From: Bifidobacterium breve
GTDB taxonomy: Bacteria > Actinomycetota > Actinomycetes > Nanopelagicales > Nanopelagicaceae
Direction of reading: 5' to 3'
Length of the DNA: 64,000 nucleotides
NCBI GenBank assembly: GCA_945885625.1
Contig: CAMCYS010000001.1
Span: 124,001 to 188,000, forward strand
Below the pieces are notes generated by a model, which was not told the origin of the DNA, searched no databases, and worked only from the letters and a program-made list of their open reading frames with translations. Both the position numbers and the translations under genes were made by a program. How positions within the stretch are numbered: position 1 is the first letter of the stretch; every line of letters begins with the position of its first letter. Positions 55,367 through 64,000 of this stretch are shown here, piece after piece.

Positions 55367-55834
55367 TTACTTCTTCTTCTTCTTTGCTGCTGGCTTCTTC
55401 TTTGCAGGTGCCTTCTTGGCAACCTTCTTCTTAGCTGCTGGCTTCTTAGCTGCAGCCTTCTTCTTTGCAGGTGCCTTCTTAACAGCCTTCTTTGCTGCTG
55501 GCTTAGCAACTGGCTTTGCTACAACTACGACTGGCTTTGGAGCTGGTCCTAGCTTGCGCTCGCCTGAGATTGCATCCTTAAGACCCTTTGCAGGTAAGAA
55601 GCGAGGCTTCTTCATTGCTTTGATCTTGATTGTCTCGCCAGTAAATGGGTTACGACCCATACGTGCCTTGCGATCAACCTTCTTGAACTTGCCGAAGTCA
55701 TTGATCATGACATCTTCGCCAGCAACCATGTTGCGAACGATTGTGTCAAAAATAATGTCTACTGCGTGTGAAGCTTCTTTCTTGCTGCCGTTGAAGTGTG
55801 GGGCCAACGCGGCAATGAATTGTGCCTTATTCAT
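55367..55834 (-). CDS. hup: HU-type nucleoid protein with Lys/Ala-rich histone-like tail
   Basis: The 155-residue protein begins with the HU fold (MNKAQFIAALAPHFNGSKKEASHAVDII, DFGKF, GRNPFTGETIKI) over about 95 residues. A 60-residue tail of KKAA, PAKK and KKKK repeats follows, as in mycobacterial HupB. It packs and bends DNA, and the tail binds more tightly. ATG preceded by AAGGGG, with a TAGCGT -10 (55857-55852) giving an 11-base leader. It lies between leuD and the plsC operon. Confidence 0.93.
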   Translation of the reverse strand: MNKAQFIAALAPHFNGSKKEASHAVDIIFDTIVRNMVAGEDVMINDFGKFKKVDRKARMGRNPFTGETIKIKAMKKPRFLPAKGLKDAISGERKLGPAPKPVVVVAKPVAKPAAKKAVKKAPAKKKAAAKKPAAKKKVAKKAPAKKKPAAKKKKK

Positions 55835-55851
55835 TTAAAATCCCCTTATTT

Positions 55852-55857
55852 ACGCTA
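55852..55857 (-). promoter_or_regulatory. -10 element of hup
   Basis: TAGCGT on the minus strand at 55857-55852. With the usual spacing the transcript would start near 55845, giving a short leader containing the AAGGGG ribosome-binding site. Confidence 0.45.
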
Positions 55858-55934
55858 AAAGTTAAGCAATTGCCTAACGCACTCGCAAAGTTACGCAGAA
55901 CAATGGGGTGAGTCCAACATCAATGAGGCGTGTC

Positions 55935-56014
55935 GCGAAAATAATTTCGCTAATAAAGGGCGAAAAACCCATTAATTATGCGTAAAAAACTCTGTATTAG
56001 AACTTTAGAGTTTT
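55935..56014. terminator. Two hairpins between leuD and hup
   Basis: GCGAAA-ATAA-TTTCGC is perfect at 55935-55950. AAAACTCT (55986-55993) pairs with AGAGTTTT (56007-56014) across a 13-base loop, and on the minus strand the T-run extends to six, a weak terminator for the leuCD transcript. The whole 238-bp gap holds no gene. Confidence 0.4.
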
Positions 56015-56072
56015 GAAAGATCTCGCTCACCCGCAGCGATTTGAGCGTTAAAACCAGCGTAATTAGCCCCTT

Positions 56073-56672
56073 TTAGGCGCGAATTGGCAAAGTCTTTGGT
56101 TTGTGAGCAGAACGCTTAGCCTCAAAAGCATCGATGGAATCGCTATTTTCCAGCGTTAAACCGATGTCATCGAGACCCTCCATTAAGCGCCAGCGCACAT
56201 AATCATCGATCTCAAATGCGATGCTTTGATCAGCGTAGGACACCGTCTTGGCCGCTAAGTTAACTGTGATTGCCAAGGCTGGATTAGCCTCGATTGCCAC
56301 CCAAAGATCTTCTACTTCGCTCTGGCTAAGCAGAATTGTCAACAGGCCACCTTTTTGTGAGTTACCTCGGAAAATATCGGCAAAGCGTGAAGAGATAACA
56401 ACTTTAAAGCCATAGTTCTGCAGTGCCCACACGGCATGCTCGCGAGATGAACCAGTACCGAAGTCAGCACCAGCGACTAAAACGGTGCCGTTCTTAAACT
56501 CTGGTTGATTCAATACAAAATCAGGATCACTGCGCCAAGCGGCAAATAGACCATCTTCGAAACCACTACGAGTAACCCGCTTTAAGTAAACGGCCGGAAT
56601 GATTTGATCGGTATCAACATTGCTGCGACGTAGTGGAACACCGGTTCCAACGTGAGTTACAAATTTTTCCAC
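56073..56672 (-). CDS. leuD: 3-isopropylmalate dehydratase small subunit
   Basis: Forms the swivel part of isopropylmalate isomerase with LeuC, in leucine synthesis. The 199-residue protein has [16 protein letters not shown] and the [17 protein letters not shown] motif near residue 70. It is twelve bases downstream of leuC. Confidence 0.94.
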   Translation of the reverse strand: MEKFVTHVGTGVPLRRSNVDTDQIIPAVYLKRVTRSGFEDGLFAAWRSDPDFVLNQPEFKNGTVLVAGADFGTGSSREHAVWALQNYGFKVVISSRFADIFRGNSQKGGLLTILLSQSEVEDLWVAIEANPALAITVNLAAKTVSYADQSIAFEIDDYVRWRLMEGLDDIGLTLENSDSIDAFEAKRSAHKPKTLPIRA

Positions 56673-56683
56673 AGTATTTCTCC

Positions 56684-58075
56684 TTACAGATCCGCAGGCG
56701 ATGAAAGAGTTCCGCGAAGTGCGGTAGCTGCTGCAACTAATGGACTAACCAAGTGAGTACGACCACCCTTGCCTTGGCGGCCTTCAAAGTTACGGTTTGA
56801 AGTAGATGCTGAACGCTCTTCAGGTTTTAATTGATCTGGATTCATGCCCAGACACATAGAGCAACCAGCGTTACGCCATTCAGCTCCGGAGTCAATAAAG
56901 ACTTTATCTAGCCCTTCAGCTTCTGCTTGCAGACGCACGCGCGCACTTCCTGGCACAACAAGCATACGAAGTGAAGTTGAAATCTTTTTACCTTTGAGAA
57001 TTTCAGCAGCTGCACGCAGATCTTCAATGCGACCATTAGTGCAAGAGCCCAAGAAAACCGTATCGATAGCCACGCTCTTCATTGGTTGACCTGCCGTTAA
57101 ACCCATATAAACCAGGGCTCGTTCTGCTGCTCCACGTTCTTCAGCATCTGCAATCTCAGCTGGGTTTGGAACGCTGCCATTTAGGAAGATTCCTTGACCC
57201 GGGTTAGTTCCCCAAGTTACAAATGGTTCCAGCTCATCTGCATCTAGATCAACTTCAACATCGTACTTAGCATCAGCATCGGTATATAGAGTTTTCCAAT
57301 ACGAAACCGCGGCATCAAAATCTTCAGGCGCATGTGGTTTGCCCTTGATATATGCAAAAGTTGTTTCATCTGGTGCGATCAGCCCAGCACGAGCACCAGC
57401 TTCGATCGACATATTACAAACGGTCATGCGAGCTTCCATTGAAAGTTCACGGATAGCTTGGCCGCGATATTCAATTACATAACCTTGACCGCCACCGGTA
57501 CCGATCTTGGCGATGATGGCCAAGATGATGTCTTTGCTGGTTACGCCAGGCTTTAACTTCCCGTTGACATTAATCGCCATGGTCTTAGGACGCTGTAATG
57601 GCAAAGTTTGGGTAGCAAGTACATGTTCTACTTCGCTGGTACCAATTCCGAAAGCAAGTGCGCCAAAAGCACCATGCGTTGAAGTATGTGAATCACCGCA
57701 AACAATAGTTAACCCAGGTTGAGTTAAACCTAATTGTGGGCCAACCACGTGCACAATTCCTTGTTCGGCATCGCCCAACGAGTGAATGCGAACGCCAAAT
57801 TCAGCGCAGTTAGCTCGCAAGGTATCAACTTGTAGCTTTGATACTGGGTCAGCAATCGGCAAATTAATGTTTTGAGTCGGAACGTTATGGTCCTCAGTTG
57901 CGATAGTTAGATCAGGTCGGCGAACTTTGCGATTGCTTAAACGCAAACCATCGAAAGCCTGTGGGCTAGTTACCTCATGAATTAAATGTAGGTCGATATA
58001 GATCAGGTCGGGCTCGCCCTCTTTCGCGCGCACCACATGTTCTTGCCAGATCTTCTCGGCTAGCGTCTTTCCCAT
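56684..58075 (-). CDS. leuC: 3-isopropylmalate dehydratase large subunit
   Basis: Carries the [4Fe-4S] cluster of isopropylmalate isomerase, the second leucine-specific step. The 463-residue protein has [34 protein letters not shown] and two cluster cysteine sites, FLGSCTNGR and [10 protein letters not shown] chose the ATG at 58075, preceded by AGGAG. The longer ORF start at 58111 lies in the promoter region. Divergent from the IclR gene across a 60-bp region with a palindrome. Confidence 0.95.
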   Translation of the reverse strand: MGKTLAEKIWQEHVVRAKEGEPDLIYIDLHLIHEVTSPQAFDGLRLSNRKVRRPDLTIATEDHNVPTQNINLPIADPVSKLQVDTLRANCAEFGVRIHSLGDAEQGIVHVVGPQLGLTQPGLTIVCGDSHTSTHGAFGALAFGIGTSEVEHVLATQTLPLQRPKTMAINVNGKLKPGVTSKDIILAIIAKIGTGGGQGYVIEYRGQAIRELSMEARMTVCNMSIEAGARAGLIAPDETTFAYIKGKPHAPEDFDAAVSYWKTLYTDADAKYDVEVDLDADELEPFVTWGTNPGQGIFLNGSVPNPAEIADAEERGAAERALVYMGLTAGQPMKSVAIDTVFLGSCTNGRIEDLRAAAEILKGKKISTSLRMLVVPGSARVRLQAEAEGLDKVFIDSGAEWRNAGCSMCLGMNPDQLKPEERSASTSNRNFEGRQGKGGRTHLVSPLVAAATALRGTLSSPADL

Positions 58076-58102
58076 AACAACTCCTAAATATCCTAAAAAC
58101 TG

Positions 58103-58123
58103 GCATCTCATCAGATGGGATGC
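58103..58123. promoter_or_regulatory. 21-bp palindrome between leuC and the IclR regulator
   Basis: Arms GCATCTCATC (58103-58112) and GATGGGATGC (58114-58123) are inverted repeats with one mismatch around a single A. It abuts the -10 TAATAT (58124-58129) of the IclR gene, so a bound protein would block it and could also control leuC. The probable binder is the IclR protein itself. Confidence 0.6.
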
Positions 58124-58129
58124 TAATAT
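58124..58129 (+). promoter_or_regulatory. -10 element of a leaderless promoter for the IclR regulator
   Basis: TAATAT ends six bases before the GTG at 58136, with no ribosome-binding site. It touches the operator palindrome. Confidence 0.6.
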
Positions 58130-58135
58130 CAGTTC

Positions 58136-58855
58136 GTGGACAAGAAGAATAGCGGAGTCGGCGTCTTAGATAAAGCCGTAGGAATTATGGCTTGCCTAGA
58201 ATCTGGCCCGCATTCACTAGCTGAACTTGTCGCAGCAACAGGAATCGCGCGCCCTACGGCGCACCGTTTAGCGGTAGCCCTTGAGCACCACCGCTTAGTA
58301 ACTCGAGATTTAACTGGTCGCTTTATTTTGGGGCCACGGAGTGCCGAATTAGCGGCCGCAGCCGGCGAAGATCGCCTTTTGGCTGCTGCTGCCCCAGCGC
58401 TTGCCGCCCTGCGAGATGCAACCGGAGAAAGTGCGCAGCTTTATCGCCGCCAAGGCGATGTGCGCATCTGTGTTGCTGTTGCTGAACGTTTATCTGGTTT
58501 GCGTGATTCAGTGCCAGTTGGTTCGAACTTAACTATGCAGGCAGGTTCTGCTGCTCAAATTTTATTAGCTTGGGAAGATTCTGAACGCATTAGTCGTGGT
58601 TTAAAGGGTGCTCGCTTTACTGCAGCGCACTTATCAGCAGATCGACGTCGTGGTTGGGCGCAATCGGTTGGTGAACGCGAAGTTGGCGTGGCATCTGTTT
58701 CAGCCCCAGTACGTGGACCAAATGGAAAAGTTATTGCTGCGGTAAGTATCAGTGGACCTATTGAACGCCTTGGTCGTCAACCTGGCCGCGTTCATGCTGC
58801 TGCTGTTGTTGCTACTGCCGCTCGATTAACTGAGCACCTTGAAAAAAGCAATTAA
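58136..58855 (+). CDS. ndgR: IclR-family regulator (NdgR/LtbR type)
   Basis: The 239-residue protein has an N-terminal winged helix ([39 protein letters not shown]) and an effector domain from about 80. Orthologues (NdgR in Streptomyces, LtbR in Corynebacterium) sit divergent to leuCD and control branched-chain amino-acid synthesis. The palindrome between the two genes is the likely site. Its stop overlaps the recX gene by four bases, convergently. Confidence 0.88.
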   Translation: MDKKNSGVGVLDKAVGIMACLESGPHSLAELVAATGIARPTAHRLAVALEHHRLVTRDLTGRFILGPRSAELAAAAGEDRLLAAAAPALAALRDATGESAQLYRRQGDVRICVAVAERLSGLRDSVPVGSNLTMQAGSAAQILLAWEDSERISRGLKGARFTAAHLSADRRRGWAQSVGEREVGVASVSAPVRGPNGKVIAAVSISGPIERLGRQPGRVHAAAVVATAARLTEHLEKSN

Positions 58856-59352
58856 TATTTAACTTCAATACCTAGTTCGCGCAAAACTCGCCCAATAACT
58901 CCAAAACTAAAACCTTTACGTTGCAGCAAACTTTGGATTCGGCGTACTTGAACATCTGGCGCTTGCCGTGACATCGTGTTGTATTTCTTCATCGCAAGTT
59001 CAAAAGCCATTTGGTATTCAGCTTCATCATCGATTTCATCGAGAGCGTTATCGATTGAATTTTGATCAACCCCACGAGTGCGAAGTTCGCCGGCAATAAT
59101 TCGCTTTGATAACTTCTTGGAATTATGTCGAGATTGGGTCCAAGCGCGAGCAAATTCCTCATCGTTTATGAGGCCGGCTTCTTGTAAGCGAAAGATAGTT
59201 GCCGCAGCTACCTCATCTTCAATTCCGCGCTTTTTAAGGTGAGCCACGAGCTCGCCCTTACTCTTTGCCCGAGCAACTAACGCATTGAGCGCAATTGTGT
59301 AGGCAACAGAGTAAGGGTCGGCCTCGTGATCAACTTTTACATAGTCGAGCAT
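58852..59352 (-). CDS. recX: Regulatory protein RecX
   Basis: Binds RecA filaments and limits their activity. The 166-residue helical protein has the tandem three-helix repeats of the family: LNALVARAKSKGELVAHLKKRGIE, NDEEFARAWTQSRHNSKKLSKRIIAGELRTRGVD and RRIQSLLQRKGFSFGVIGRVLREL. It follows recA by 18 bases and is probably co-transcribed. Confidence 0.92.
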   Translation of the reverse strand: MLDYVKVDHEADPYSVAYTIALNALVARAKSKGELVAHLKKRGIEDEVAAATIFRLQEAGLINDEEFARAWTQSRHNSKKLSKRIIAGELRTRGVDQNSIDNALDEIDDEAEYQMAFELAMKKYNTMSRQAPDVQVRRIQSLLQRKGFSFGVIGRVLRELGIEVKY

Positions 59353-59370
59353 TGGGAAGTTGGTTATCCC

Positions 59371-60456
59371 TTAGAAATCAACGTCGGCGGCAGCTTCATC
59401 GATCGCAGCTACTAGCTCTGGATCAACTTCAACTGGCACAAAGTGTGCGCGAATCTTGCTTTCGATTTCATTAGCCAGATCAGGATTATCAAGTAAGAAA
59501 GTACGGGCATTCTCTTTACCTTGACCAAGTTGATCTGCTTCGTAGGTATACCAAGCGCCGGCTTTCTTAACCACGCCAATTTCAACACCCATGTCGATGA
59601 GTGAACCTTCGCGTGAAATACCAGTGCCATAAATAATGTCGAACTCGGCTTGCTTAAATGGTGGTGCCATCTTGTTCTTAACGACCTTAACGCGAGTACG
59701 GTTACCGACTGCATCTTGGCCATCTTTAAGAGTTTCAATGCGACGGATATCTAAGCGAACTGATGCGTAGAACTTAAGCGCCTTGCCACCAGTTGTGGTT
59801 TCAGGTGAACCGAAGAAGACACCAATCTTTTCGCGCAACTGGTTAATAAAGATTGCAGTTGTCTTTGATTGATGTAATGCGCCAGTAATTTTACGAAGTG
59901 CTTGCGACATCAAACGAGCTTGAAGACCCATGTGTGAATCGCCCATCTCGCCTTCGATTTCTGCGCGAGGAACCAGGGCCGCAACTGAGTCAACCACAAC
60001 TAGATCAAGTGCACCTGAGCGAATTAACATATCCATGATCTCAAGTGCTTGCTCGCCAGTATCTGGTTGTGAAACAAGGAGCGCATCAATATCAACGCCA
60101 AGCTTCTTGGCATACTCAGAATCAAATGCGTGTTCAGCATCGATGAAGGCACAAATTCCACCAGCTTTTTGAGCATTAGCAATTGCGTGCAGAGTAAGAG
60201 TTGTCTTACCGGAAGATTCAGGGCCGTAGATTTCTACGATACGACCGCGTGGCAAACCACCGATACCGAGTGCGATATCAAGTGCGATGGAACCAGTTGG
60301 AATTACTTCGATGACCTGCGCTTGGCGCTCGGACATCTTCATGACAGCACCTTTACCAAACTGACGTTCAATCTGAGCGAGGGCGGTGTCGAGCGCTTTG
60401 GAGCGATCGCTATTAGCTTTATCGACTGCTTTTTCAGCAGGAGTTTCTTTAGCCAC
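59371..60456 (-). CDS. recA: Recombinase RecA
   Basis: Strand-exchange protein and SOS co-protease. The 361-residue protein has Walker [10 protein letters not shown] (residues 78-86), the L1/L2 loops and [17 protein letters not shown], and normal length. GTG start preceded by GAAAGGAAAG. Two LexA-like boxes overlap two candidate -10 elements upstream, so it appears to be SOS-induced from two promoters. No intein is present. Confidence 0.97.
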   Translation of the reverse strand: MAKETPAEKAVDKANSDRSKALDTALAQIERQFGKGAVMKMSERQAQVIEVIPTGSIALDIALGIGGLPRGRIVEIYGPESSGKTTLTLHAIANAQKAGGICAFIDAEHAFDSEYAKKLGVDIDALLVSQPDTGEQALEIMDMLIRSGALDLVVVDSVAALVPRAEIEGEMGDSHMGLQARLMSQALRKITGALHQSKTTAIFINQLREKIGVFFGSPETTTGGKALKFYASVRLDIRRIETLKDGQDAVGNRTRVKVVKNKMAPPFKQAEFDIIYGTGISREGSLIDMGVEIGVVKKAGAWYTYEADQLGQGKENARTFLLDNPDLANEIESKIRAHFVPVEVDPELVAAIDEAAADVDF

Positions 60457-60473
60457 TTACTTTCCTTTCGGTT

Positions 60474-60485
60474 GAACGCTAGTTC
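60474..60485. promoter_or_regulatory. Proximal LexA-like box on recA promoter P2
   Basis: GAAC-GCTA-GTTC, half-sites of the actinobacterial SOS box (TCGAAC-N4-GTTCGA) without the outer bases. On the minus strand it covers a -10 TAGCGT (60481-60476), which would give a 13-base leader with the GAAAGG ribosome-binding site. Confidence 0.5.
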
Positions 60486-60546
60486 TTTATTACTAGACGT
60501 TGAGGTCTGTCCCAGAAGGTACGGAGACCCACTGACGGCCACAGAA

Positions 60547-60559
60547 CGCCTATAAGGCG
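60547..60559. other. Palindrome in the recA leader
   Basis: CGCC-TATAA-GGCG is a perfect dyad between the two recA promoters. It does not match the ClgR box as I recall it (CGC-N5-GCG). It could be a hairpin in the longer transcript. Confidence 0.4.
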
Positions 60560-60600
60560 CTTGTGTGCGGAGAGTGGAACCGCTCTGGCTGTGCAGGGAA

Positions 60601-60623
60601 ATAATATCCGAACATCTGTTCGA
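60601..60623. promoter_or_regulatory. Distal SOS box and recA promoter P1
   Basis: CGAAC-ATCT-GTTCG (60609-60622) with A at 60623 matches eleven of twelve positions of TCGAAC-N4-GTTCGA. On the minus strand a -10 TATTAT (60606-60601) follows two bases later. A transcript from here would have a leader of about 135 bases. Confidence 0.7.
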
Positions 60624-60692
60624 AAGATACTTTAATGGGCTGACATTGGCCTTCGCGTGTCGCAGGGTTTACGCGGCCGGCAGAGCGCCAAA

Positions 60693-60890
60693 TTACTGCT
60701 GCTTAGCTGTTTCTTTAGGGTGAGCGCGGCAGAGCGCTTTCCAGATCTCGTGGGGCTCATAGCCATCTCGCAGAGCCTCATCGACTGAGCGTGAACCTAG
60801 TTCAGAGATCGCTATATCTTTACTAAAAGATGGTGCCCACTCGGTGCCAAAGGAGAGTTCAATTCGCTCGCGCAAGTCAGAGATGCGCAT
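60693..60890 (-). CDS. DUF3046 family protein
   Basis: The 65-residue protein has the typical MRISDLRERIELSFG and GYEPHEIWKALCRAHPKE. Found beside recA across actinobacteria; function unknown. Starts one base after the stop of the TetR gene. It is followed by the recA promoter region. Confidence 0.9.
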   Translation of the reverse strand: MRISDLRERIELSFGTEWAPSFSKDIAISELGSRSVDEALRDGYEPHEIWKALCRAHPKETAKQQ

Positions 60891-60891
60891 T

Positions 60892-61428
60892 TTAAAAGAG
60901 CGTGCGCTCGACTAACAAGGCAGCTTCATCGGCTGATTGTTGAGGGGTAATCGGTGCCAGAACTTGCGACTTAAGCCAAGCCACGGCCAACGAAGTACAG
61001 ATCTCGAGTTTGGTGACTTCCAGAATAGCGGTGTGAAATTCAAGCCAGAGCGGATGCTGACTATCGGTTAGCGCAAATGCCAATGCAGTTGGATCGCTTA
61101 ATCGCATCATTGCTAGCGCTTCCGAACCAGAAATTTCTAACGAGAGTTTTTCAAGTACTGCAGCCGGCGTGCCAATTGATTGTATCAATTCACGTAGCCG
61201 TTGTAATTCACTGGTTAGGAGCGCTAAAACTACGGCACCTTTATCACGGTAATGGTTATATAAAGTTGCCCGCGAAACTTGTGACTCGACCGAAATATCA
61301 ATCATGGTTGTTGCAGTTAAACCTTTTTGCGCAATTAAAGTTTTAAGGGTTTCTAAAATCGCTGATTCAGTACGACTATGAATTGCGCCCTGTCGTTGAT
61401 ATTTAGGGGCGTTACTAAGCGGCGTCAA
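60892..61428 (-). CDS. TetR-family transcriptional regulator
   Basis: The 178-residue protein has the N-terminal helix-turn-helix of TetR proteins ([53 protein letters not shown]) and a helical ligand domain. The only in-frame start is TTG at 61428, overlapping the clgR stop by 14 bases. Its target and ligand are unknown. Usually no TetR lies between clgR and DUF3046 as far as I recall. Confidence 0.82.
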   Translation of the reverse strand: MTPLSNAPKYQRQGAIHSRTESAILETLKTLIAQKGLTATTMIDISVESQVSRATLYNHYRDKGAVVLALLTSELQRLRELIQSIGTPAAVLEKLSLEISGSEALAMMRLSDPTALAFALTDSQHPLWLEFHTAILEVTKLEICTSLAVAWLKSQVLAPITPQQSADEAALLVERTLF

Positions 61429-61684
61429 CGACGGTCAACTTGATAGCTTCGCGTGATGAGATATCGCGGGAAACATCGGAGATAACACTCGAAAGAGTTA
61501 GGCCAAGTGCGGTGCAGATTGCATTTAGAAGTTCTGATGACGCTTCTTTCTGACCACGTTCAACTTCAGATAAGTAACCAAGTGAAACTCGAGCATCGCG
61601 AGCAACATCGCGAAGAGTGCGACCCTGCATTGTGCGAGCAGCACGAAGGGATTGACCAACGCTGGTACGTAGTAGAACGACCAT
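61415..61684 (-). CDS. clgR: ClgR-like XRE-family regulator of proteolysis genes
   Basis: The 89-residue protein has a Cro/CI-type helix-turn-helix ([57 protein letters not shown]). I chose the ATG at 61684, with AAAGGGG 7 bases upstream; the longer ORF start at 61777 is antisense or non-coding sequence. In actinobacteria ClgR, located beside cinA and pgsA, activates clp and other protease genes. No Ala-Ala tail beyond VVDAA, which itself could be a degradation tag. Confidence 0.87.
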   Translation of the reverse strand: MVVLLRTSVGQSLRAARTMQGRTLRDVARDARVSLGYLSEVERGQKEASSELLNAICTALGLTLSSVISDVSRDISSREAIKLTVVDAA

Positions 61685-61706
61685 GTGATACCCCTTTCGC
61701 TTTCGT

Positions 61707-62186
61707 TTACAGTGTCTTAAGGATACGGGCAAATGCCGCAATCGCACCCGCAATTGTTGCGTTTCGAACAATTTCACGCGTACCCGATAGTTCTAACTGC
61801 AGAGTTTGCGAAATTGGGCCTTCGATAGCAACCCATACCGTGCCAGCGGGAACGCCATCTGCTGGGCCAGGACCGGCCACTCCAGTGGTTGAAATCGACC
61901 AAGTTGAGCCCATTAACTCCTGTACCCCAGCGGCCATTGAAACCGCTACTTCCTCGCTTACAGTGCCCATTTCGGAAATCAACTCAAGTGGGACTTTCAG
62001 AACTGAATTTTTTATCTCTACTTGATAGGCAGTTACCGAGCCGCGAAAAATTTGTGATGAACCAGGCAGCGAAGTCAGAGCTTGTGCCAATCCCCCACCA
62101 GTTAGTGATTCGGCAACGCAAATGGTCTCACCGCGTTGGGTAAGAATTTCCAAAATATCAGCAAGGCCCGCGAATTCTTCTTTCAC
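61707..62186 (-). CDS. cinA: CinA C-terminal-domain protein (nicotinamide-nucleotide amidase)
   Basis: This 159-residue protein covers only the C-terminal CinA domain ([52 protein letters not shown]), which deamidates nicotinamide mononucleotide to recycle NAD. The GTG at 62186 overlaps the pgsA stop as GTGA. The longer ORF from 62435 is an out-of-frame reading of pgsA. Confidence 0.92.
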   Translation of the reverse strand: MKEEFAGLADILEILTQRGETICVAESLTGGGLAQALTSLPGSSQIFRGSVTAYQVEIKNSVLKVPLELISEMGTVSEEVAVSMAAGVQELMGSTWSISTTGVAGPGPADGVPAGTVWVAIEGPISQTLQLELSGTREIVRNATIAGAIAAFARILKTL

Positions 62187-62716
62187 TTTAGCGCCGATCG
62201 CACATAGTAAATGCCGGTTCCAATTGTTAGGGCGATCGCGATATACATAAAGCCATCGCGGAACCAGTAGAGCGACGAGGAAAGCGGCATGACATAGAAG
62301 CCAACACCGAAACCTTGGAACATCGCTTTTAGTTTTCCGCCCCGGTTTGCTGGGATCACGCCTCGCTTGATCACGGCTAATCGGAAAAAAGTAATAAAGA
62401 GTTCGCGAGCAAGAATTACGATGGTGATCCACCAAGGCATTCGATCTAAAATCGAGAGCGAAATCATCGCTGTGGCAATCATCGCCTTATCGGCAACTGG
62501 ATCTAGGAACTTACCCAGTTCAGTCACTGAGTTACGACTACGCGCTAACTTGCCATCTAACACATCGGTCATGCCAATTAGAAAGAAGATGACCCAAGCA
62601 ATCCATTGCCAAGTTGGATCATCGCCACCATTTTTAAAGATCGCATAAGCCCCAAGCGGCAAGAATGCGATACGCGCAATAGTTAGCGAGTTAGGCAGAT
62701 TCAATTCTTTCACCAT
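62183..62716 (-). CDS. pgsA: CDP-diacylglycerol-glycerol-3-phosphate 3-phosphatidyltransferase
   Basis: Makes phosphatidylglycerol phosphate, the first step to phosphatidylglycerol and cardiolipin. About 177 residues with four or five membrane helices. The CDP-alcohol motif is DVLDGKLARSRNSVTELGKFLDPVADK near residue 60. I chose the ATG at 62716. A TTG at 62728 overlapping rimO is also possible. CDP-alcohol enzymes for inositol lipid use the same motif, but the gene position beside cinA and rimO fits pgsA. Confidence 0.88.
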   Translation of the reverse strand: MVKELNLPNSLTIARIAFLPLGAYAIFKNGGDDPTWQWIAWVIFFLIGMTDVLDGKLARSRNSVTELGKFLDPVADKAMIATAMISLSILDRMPWWITIVILARELFITFFRLAVIKRGVIPANRGGKLKAMFQGFGVGFYVMPLSSSLYWFRDGFMYIAIALTIGTGIYYVRSALK

Positions 62717-62720
62717 CTGA

Positions 62721-64000
62721 TTAACCAATGGCCTGTGCGACTAGATCAGCGCCTAATGAATCAACCACCACGCCCTTAACATATTGGCCGACTTTAAATG
62801 AGGTTCCAATAAATGAAGTCGTGCCATCGACGTCGGGGCCTTGATGATCTGCGCGACCTTCTTGTAGTTCGGCATCTTCAATCAATACGGTGACTTCTTC
62901 GCCAATGCGCGCAGCTGCCCGATCAGATACCCAGTTATCAGCTAGAGATGAAAGAGTTTCAACGCGTTCTTTGATTATTTCTTCGGGCAACTTATCTGCC
63001 AAATTAAGGGCTTCGGTATTGTCTTCATCGCTATATCCGAAAACACCAATGGCATCGAGCTTGGCTTTACTTAAGAACTCAACTAACTCATTGAAATCCG
63101 CGTCAGTTTCACCAGGAAAGCCCACAATAAAGTTGGAACGAATTCCGGCAGTTGGTGAAAGCGCACGAATTTGGGAAATCAAATGTAAGAATTTTTCGTT
63201 ATCTCCGAAGCGACGCATACGACGAAGAACGGTGGCGCTACTGTGCTGGAAACTTAAATCGAAGTAATGCGAAACTTTATCGGTAGCGATCATGGCTTGT
63301 AGCAATGATGGGCGCATCTCAGCAGGCTGCAGGTAAGACAAGCGAACCCGTTGTACTCCGGGAATTGCGACCAGCTCTGGTAACACTTTTTCCATCAAAG
63401 TTAAATCACCCAGATCTTTGCCGTAAGAAGTCGTATTTTCACTGACTAAGAAAAGTTCGGTTGCGCCACTTTCAGCTAACCAATGGCCCTCATCGATAAC
63501 TTCAGTTGGGCGACGTGAAACAAATGCGCCGCGGAAATATGGAATTGCGCAGAAAGAACAGCGACGATCACAACCAGTTGCAATCTTTAGTGGTGCCCAA
63601 GGGGTATCGGTTAATCGTTTGCGTGGTGCAATCTCTAAAGTCTCATCACGTTGCGCAGCACGGTCAACTGGTGAAATTGGTAGCAACGCACGACGATCGC
63701 GTGGAGTGTGCGAAGTATGAGAATTGCCAGCCACGATGGATTGCAGGCGAGCTGAAATATCTTGATAGTCATCAAAACCTAAAATGGCATCAGCTTCAGG
63801 TAGCGCTGCAGCAAGTTCGGCGCCATATCGCTCGGCCATACATCCAACGGCAACTACAGCGCGAGTGACTCCGTGACCTTTAAGTGAATTGGCCTCAAGC
63901 AAGGCATCAACTGAATCTTTTTTTGCCGATTCAATAAAGCCACAGGTATTTACGAGAGCGACTTCAGCAGATTCCACATCATCGACTAGGGTCCAGCCAT
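62721..64000 (-). CDS. rimO: Ribosomal protein S12 methylthiotransferase RimO (5' end outside the window)
   Basis: Radical-SAM enzyme that methylthiolates Asp89 of S12. The frame is open to the right edge (reading [21 protein letters not shown] before the stated ATG), so the true start lies beyond position 64000. The UPF0004 cysteines ([14 protein letters not shown]), the radical-[18 protein letters not shown] and a C-terminal TRAM domain are visible. It is followed by pgsA with an overlap or short gap. Paralogue of MiaB at 31.6 kb. Confidence 0.95.
   Translation of the reverse strand, partial: GWTLVDDVESAEVALVNTCGFIESAKKDSVDALLEANSLKGHGVTRAVVAVGCMAERYGAELAAALPEADAILGFDDYQDISARLQSIVAGNSHTSHTPRDRRALLPISPVDRAAQRDETLEIAPRKRLTDTPWAPLKIATGCDRRCSFCAIPYFRGAFVSRRPTEVIDEGHWLAESGATELFLVSENTTSYGKDLGDLTLMEKVLPELVAIPGVQRVRLSYLQPAEMRPSLLQAMIATDKVSHYFDLSFQHSSATVLRRMRRFGDNEKFLHLISQIRALSPTAGIRSNFIVGFPGETDADFNELVEFLSKAKLDAIGVFGYSDEDNTEALNLADKLPEEIIKERVETLSSLADNWVSDRAAARIGEEVTVLIEDAELQEGRADHQGPDVDGTTSFIGTSFKVGQYVKGVVVDSLGADLVAQAIG

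Noticed and set aside
60547-60559. ClgR binding box in the recA leader
   Set aside because: The dyad spacing is CGC-N7-GCG, not the N5 spacing I recall for ClgR sites.
62187-62435. Long N-terminus for CinA
   Set aside because: The extension is pgsA read out of frame; GTG at 62186 overlapping the pgsA stop is the natural start.

Overview
The window is about 64 kb of chromosome from a small-genome, fairly AT-rich actinobacterium. My best guess is a freshwater planktonic lineage of the Ca. Nanopelagicales (acI) type. The actinobacterial placement rests on marker genes and gene order: padR-ino1, pimB', DUF3000-RNase D beside fadAB and dxs, the TRAM methyltransferase-ceoBC-DUF3159-dut-DUF3093-DUF4193 block, rpsP-khpA-rimM-trmD, amt-glnK-ffh, coaD-sepIVA-like-yceD-rpmF-rnc-mutM-smc-ftsY, hup-leuDC-ndgR and recX-recA-DUF3046-clgR-cinA-pgsA-rimO. 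The lineage guess is inference from the compactness, the base composition and the gene losses relative to larger actinobacteria. Coding density is very high, overlapping starts and stops are common, and no mobile element, CRISPR array, rRNA or tRNA is visible.

Layout. Positions 1-6.4 kb hold inositol-phosphate synthase with its PadR regulator, a LysE exporter, a stand-alone Cas4/RecB-like nuclease, an acyltransferase, an unknown membrane protein, an oxidoreductase and a ROK glucokinase. From 6.4 to 15.3 kb lie an acyl-CoA synthetase, a minimal two-component pair, the mannosyltransferase PimB', an NlpC/P60 cell-wall hydrolase, a 57-residue Cys-rich protein, a RibD-like reductase, an EamA transporter, DUF3000 and RNase D. 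Thiolase and FadB (beta-oxidation), Dxs (isoprenoids) and aconitase (TCA cycle) occupy 15.3-23.3 kb. The 23.3-28.3 kb stretch has an RNA methyltransferase, two TrkA-type proteins, DUF3159, dUTPase, a thioesterase, DUF3093 and DUF4193. From 28.4 to 38.5 kb there are mostly translation and RNA-modification genes (hflX, miaA, miaB, trmD, rimM, khpA, rpsP, ffh) together with dapF, an amidotransferase and an acyl-ACP desaturase. Nitrogen sensing and ammonium transport, chromosome maintenance, and ribosome and CoA genes run from 38.5 to 51.2 kb. The 51.2-58.9 kb stretch holds thiL, ddl, gpsA, plsC, hup and leuCD with the IclR regulator. From 58.9 kb to the end are recX, recA, DUF3046, a TetR regulator, clgR, cinA, pgsA and rimO.

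The most striking pattern is regulatory. At least fifteen genes have a TAnnnT hexamer exactly six bases before the start codon, and four more have it seven bases before. This is the arrangement expected for leaderless mRNAs. Genes without it are mostly internal to operons or have a clear Shine-Dalgarno sequence. Several strong inverted or direct repeats look like operators: a four-copy, 13-bp-period array upstream of padR; a 26-bp palindrome before acnA; a 21-bp palindrome between leuC and its IclR regulator; a TTACTG/CAGTAA palindrome before fadAB; and two LexA-like boxes on two recA promoters.

The window is largely core metabolism and information processing. I found no novel defence or mobile system. 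The novelty lies in operator architecture, in one short Cys-rich gene, and in genes missing from places where related actinobacteria usually carry them (glnD, rplS, the permease beside ceoBC). After the short gene at 11.7-11.8 kb is counted, no stretch over about 300 bp lacks a gene.
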